From Maniola hyperantus (lineage: Eukaryota; Arthropoda; Insecta; Lepidoptera; Nymphalidae): a DNA stretch of 64,000 nt. Position 1 is the stretch's first letter. Every line of letters starts with the position of its first letter. Below the pieces are notes generated by a model. It was given only the letters and a program-made list of their open reading frames with translations. It had not been told where the DNA came from and did no database searches. Location of the stretch: NCBI RefSeq assembly GCF_902806685.2, contig NC_048539.1:9002501-9066500 (forward strand). Direction: 5' to 3'. This document shows positions 60,658 through 64,000 of the stretch, in pieces. The position numbers and the translations under genes were made by a program.

Positions 60658-63600
60658 CTAGAAAGAAATCATTCGGGTAAAGTATAGTTTCACATAGTTC
60701 ATTAACCTACTATAGAAATATTAAAAACAAATTTTGAATTTTTTATACTTAAATCCATTTTAATTAAGGAGTTACAAAGACTTTTTTAGTTTTTTATTTT
60801 AATTTTATTTATAGTTGTAAGATAGGTAAAGGCCTAGGAGGGAAATGACATTTAAGTTTCTAAAAGTACGAAGGATGGTGCCTATAGTTAAGGAGGCGAA
60901 TAGGGGAATTTTCGGTAATACTCGAGCGTGGCAGTTTAAGATATGAGACCTTAGACCTAATAGAACAACCTTGTAAAGTATTTAGCTCTATATGTAGTGA
61001 CGCGCGCCTAGGATAGACGATCAGATTAGTAAAAAAAAATCGATAGTCTGAAATACTCGAGCGCGTCAGATTAAGATATTGGGGGTTGATTTTAGTGTTT
61101 TAAGACTAAATTTAACTAATCTGACGATAAGTCCTTGACGCCGCCGAGTTATAGGGTCGCGAACTTGTAAAAAAAAAACGTTAATCCGGCATTCTCGAGC
61201 GCGATTTTTTATTTTTTATTTTGAAGAATATAATCTAAAACTTACTAAAAATACAAAATCTGCCGGTTTCCGCATGACCGGAAGTGTGGAGGAGCCATTT
61301 CGTCTTCCGAAAAACGCGTTGCGGCATATAAGTCGCGAACTTAGATGAAATGGTCGCGAACGATACATTTTACCAAAAAAAAAGTTTAAATAAACAAAAA
61401 AGGTAATTTTATATTACACAAAAAAGGTCTCTTTACATTTTTGTCCAAAGTTAAAACTTTTTGACTTGAAGCATCATAAAACCTCAAACTCCTGGTTTTT
61501 TGAGTATATCTCGAAAACTGAGGGTGTTAAAAAAATGGATATGAAATAACGATAATTAAATTATGTGACTTTTATTATATCTCAATTTTTTTTTTCTTAA
61601 GCTTCTCGAAAATTTTCGTGGACTCGGAAAAAGTTACGCGTATCTGTATACAAAAGTATCATTAAAATGTACAGTTTCATGTATGTATATTATTCAATAG
61701 CCTGTTGATCCTCAAATTGTTTGCCAATTTGTGGAGGAATGCTTACAAATCCGACATCACTGACCTTGCACCAACCGATCATGGGTGGAATGAAAATAAT
61801 AATAAATTCGAGTTCACGTGGTTTATTTATTATGGTATGAAAATGTTGTTGTATCGCCGGATATTCTGGGCAACGAAAATGACACTGAGGACAGCAATGA
61901 CAAGACGCTTGATTCAGGTAAATTTTTGTACTTCTTTAATATTCTCTCAACAAAATTACTGAATAGATATAATTGTTACGGATGTTGCAGGCACTCAGCA
62001 GGAAAGAATTGTGGATGAGGAGCCACAATATAAAAGTTCCAGTGAAGAAGAAGACGATGAATTGTATTGAGCAAAATGTAAAGGTCATACATAACAATAC
62101 AATTATAATACTATTTTTATATCATTTCATTTTTTTATACAATAAATTATACAATTCGTACATTGGATCGCTTTATTGTCATTCTTAAATTCCCCGTTTT
62201 ATTAAGGAGAAAGAAAGGAAAAAAAAGAAACCAAAAAACCTTTTTCGGTCAGATTAAGAGAACCCACCAACATTTTTGTCAGATTAAGAAAATATGCTTT
62301 CAGGATACCGAGATAAACCTGACGCGCTCGAGTATTTCGAAAAAACTTTTTTTTTGCATTTTCAAAAATTCATCGTAACTTATTGTCGCGCCGAAATCAT
62401 CAGTTTTTTAAAGGGAGCTTCCTTGGGGCCTACTCAACACCCCTTCCGAAAATCTGACGCGCTCGAGTAAATTTTTTTTTTTGCATTTTTGACTACTTTA
62501 TATGCCTACCCCCACCACGCAAACCGGCAGATTAGTATACCGTTGTTATCAGAGGCACTTGGGGCATACGTAGTATGAATATCTGACGCGCTCGAGAATG
62601 CCCAAGTAACTGTTTTTTTAAACATTTTTGAAAAACCGTACACGCCAAACCCACCGCTAAAATGGTTTTTACCATACGAGCTTTTCTTTTCGAAATTATT
62701 TTATCTTTCGATTTTGATAGGTCTCGACGGCGCCGTTGAATTACGCCATTTAGCTACCTCGCCTCCCTAACTACTAGGTACTACTTACTACACAAATTAA
62801 CAAATTTTTATCAATTGTCAAAACGCTCACTTAGTATGGGAGCTTGTATGAAATACAAGCCCCCATAGCTCCCATACTAGGCGAGCCCATACTAATACTA
62901 ATTTACTTACGTTACTAACGTACTTACTTAAGTACTTGATTAGTTAAATTATAATTTAAAATGGTTAGTAAGCTTAAAACTAAAGATGGCCGTAGATTTT
63001 ACGAATTTTGGAAAGACCCTCGAATTAATAATTACTAAGAAATAATTTATTTTGGACATAGACACTATAGCACGGGCTGTATACAGATCACAGAATATAT
63101 ATATACCTTTAGGAAAATGTAGATTTCCTAAGAATGTTTTCCATATTAATATCATATCCATATCCATGTCCATAATAAGTAGTTAACCAAATGTAGGTAA
63201 GTGTACTTTATTTGAATACTAGCTGATGCCCGCGACTTCGTACGCGTGGATTTAGATTTTTAAAAATCTCGTGGGAACTCTTTGATTTCCCGGGATAAAA
63301 AGTAGCCTATGTCACTCTCCAGGTCTTTAACTATCTATTTCACATAAATTTGTTATTTACATAACCCAAACTTACCTTCTTCGTCGATCTGTATCTTGGC
63401 TTTATGGACAGCATCATCGAAGACGATGCCGCTGTCGTCCGACAAAGTGCTGAAATTGGACGACCCCATGAACAAATCACCCACGCCCATAGTTTCCAAA
63501 ATCTGAAATAGAGAACACCGGATTTAAAATAAAGTCAAGATGCAACTATAGACAACGGTAAAAAAACTCCTTAGCAGACTAACACAGTTTATTATTTGTT

Positions 63601-63965
63601 TTTTTATATTATCACGATACATTTGTAATTTATAACCTACTTAGCACTCGAGGATAATGTAACTAGGTTATCATCTATCAGTAAAAAGTTATTGAAATCG
63701 TATATATAGTTTCGGAGATTACCTTCTAGCTAATTCAAACTTACAAACTTTACCTCTTCGTAATATTAATGTATTTGGTTAGATTTGGAATTTATGCATA
63801 TGCATGCTAGATATTTAATAGTCGATTAGCTTACCGGTCTAAGAGGCAATTCTCTCTCTATGGTGAACTTAGGTATCTCGACGACCACTTCTCGGCCCAT
63901 GTATCCTTCTTCGACAACGGCGGCCAAACGCTCTGGAGTTAAGTTCTTGATGATGTTTGATACTC
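60497..63965 (-). CDS. Serpin (serine protease inhibitor), 3' part of gene
   Basis: Three exons in consistent phase (63965-63835, 63502-63376, 60657-60497) encode the last 138 residues. The 5' part is outside the window. In order they give the s3C/IPKF region (EIPKFTIEREL), the MGVGDLF segment, DDAVHKAKIQIDEEG leading into the hinge, the reactive-centre loop, and the C-terminal FPFVYIIYERP...SVLFMGVYRDP. The hinge GTVAAAATA is the small-residue type of inhibitory serpins, so it should trap a serine protease by loop insertion. The scissile bond is uncertain: FGFR-SS offers Arg or Ser at P1, and a second Arg follows. Lepidopteran serpins of this kind are often secreted haemolymph regulators, but the signal peptide would be outside this window. 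Last intron 60658-63375 hosts a DNA transposon. Confidence 0.93.
60885..62773. mobile_element. DNA transposon remnant in the serpin intron, with subterminal motif arrays
   Basis: The left end TAGTTAAGGAGGCGAA and the reverse complement of the right end, TAGTTAGGGAGGCGAG, form terminal inverted repeats flanked by a possible CTA duplication (60882-60884, 62774-62776). Inside each end a CTCGAGCGCGTCAGATTA-like motif occurs three times: plus orientation at 60921, 61056, 61194 and minus orientation at 62327, 62462, 62591 (position of CTCGAG), spaced 129-138 bases. A decayed, apparently spliced coding piece lies between. I cannot assign the superfamily. Confidence 0.6.
61705..62070 (+). pseudogene. 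Decayed coding end of the intronic transposon
   Basis: The frame from 61705 gives LFANLWRNAYKSDITDLAP then HGWNENNNKFEFTW. A shift follows, and the next frame gives SPDILGNENDTEDSNDKTLD and ends at a splice donor CAG/GTAAAT (61918). An intron of about 70 bases ends TGTTGCAG (61990), after which TQQERIVDEEPQYKSSSEEE runs to TGA at 62068-62070. An acidic C-terminus after a W-rich segment suggests the end of a transposase, but no catalytic motif is visible. Confidence 0.4.
62774..63221. other. Serpin intron, non-element part
   Basis: AT-rich with an inverted pair TATGGGAGCTTGTATG / ACAAGCCCCCATAGCTC near 62835-62875. The minus frame 62949-63173 (MDMDMD...) is low-complexity, from a CCATAT repeat. 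Confidence 0.45.
63222..63340 (-). repeat. Helitron-like family B 3' fragment in the serpin intron
   Basis: Starts ACTAGCTGATGCCCGCGACT and proceeds through GTGGGAACTCTTTGATTTCC, truncated at about 63340, 35 bases from the serpin splice donor. Confidence 0.65.
63376..63502 (-). CDS. Serpin internal exon
   Basis: Acceptor CTATTTCAG at 63503, donor GTAAGTTTGG from 63375. It encodes 42 residues plus one base: ILETMGVGDLFMGSSNFSTL, then SDDSGIVFDDAVHKAKIQID and EE. Confidence 0.93.
63835..63965 (-). CDS. Serpin internal exon
   Basis: The acceptor CAATTCCTACAG ends at 63966, and the donor GTAAGC starts at 63834. It encodes NIIKNLTPERLAAVVEEGYM, then GREVVVEIPKFTIERELPLR and P. It joins the next exon in phase 0. 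Confidence 0.92.
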
Positions 63966-64000
63966 CTGTAGGAATTGTATAGCATCTTTCAATTCAAATT

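Noticed and set aside
60206..60661. 151-codon plus-strand open frame
   Set aside because: It overlaps the serpin terminal exon on the opposite strand. It has no recognisable domain, and the minus-strand reading gives a clear serpin loop and C-terminus with proper splice sites.

Overview
The window looks like lepidopteran (moth or butterfly) nuclear DNA. It is AT-rich, has spliced genes with long introns, and is packed with repeat families that I recognise from Lepidoptera: Helitron-like elements ending in CTAG, tRNA-derived SINEs, RTE and other LINE 3' ends, and several MITE families. The clade call rests on memory of these families and not on a search. Nothing bacterial or viral is present.

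Only two host genes can be supported. The first is a plus-strand C2H2 zinc-finger gene whose whole coding sequence (574 aa) lies in one exon, 39801-41525. A splice acceptor sits at 39351-39353 and a 447-base 5' UTR follows it, so the promoter and first exon must lie further left. The GC-rich block near 13.75-13.97 kb, which ends in a good splice donor, is one candidate. The second is the 3' end of a serpin gene on the minus strand, with three exons at 63835-63965, 63376-63502 and 60497-60657. These encode the last 138 residues, including an inhibitory-type hinge and the reactive-centre loop. The 5' part lies beyond the right edge.

Layout: 1-39.3 kb is gene-poor and repeat-rich, with LINE tails at 3.9, 8.7 and 35.9 kb, SINEs, Helitron-like copies, foldback MITEs and a degenerate THAP/P-element-like remnant at 38.4-39.1 kb. 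The zinc-finger gene occupies 39.35-41.5 kb and is followed by about 5 kb of AT-rich 3' UTR or intergenic DNA. A nearly complete but decayed DIRS-like tyrosine-recombinase retrotransposon fills 46551-51570, with inverted terminal repeats and an internal complementary region. More MITEs, SINE and RTE fragments run to 60 kb. The serpin follows, and its last intron (60658-63375) carries a 1.9-kb DNA transposon with regularly spaced inverted subterminal motifs.

The two host genes show no visible functional link. The most interesting structures are the DIRS element, whose internal complementary region still reads as the joined left and right ends, and the serpin-intron transposon with CTCGAGCGCGTCAGATTA motifs about 135 bases apart.
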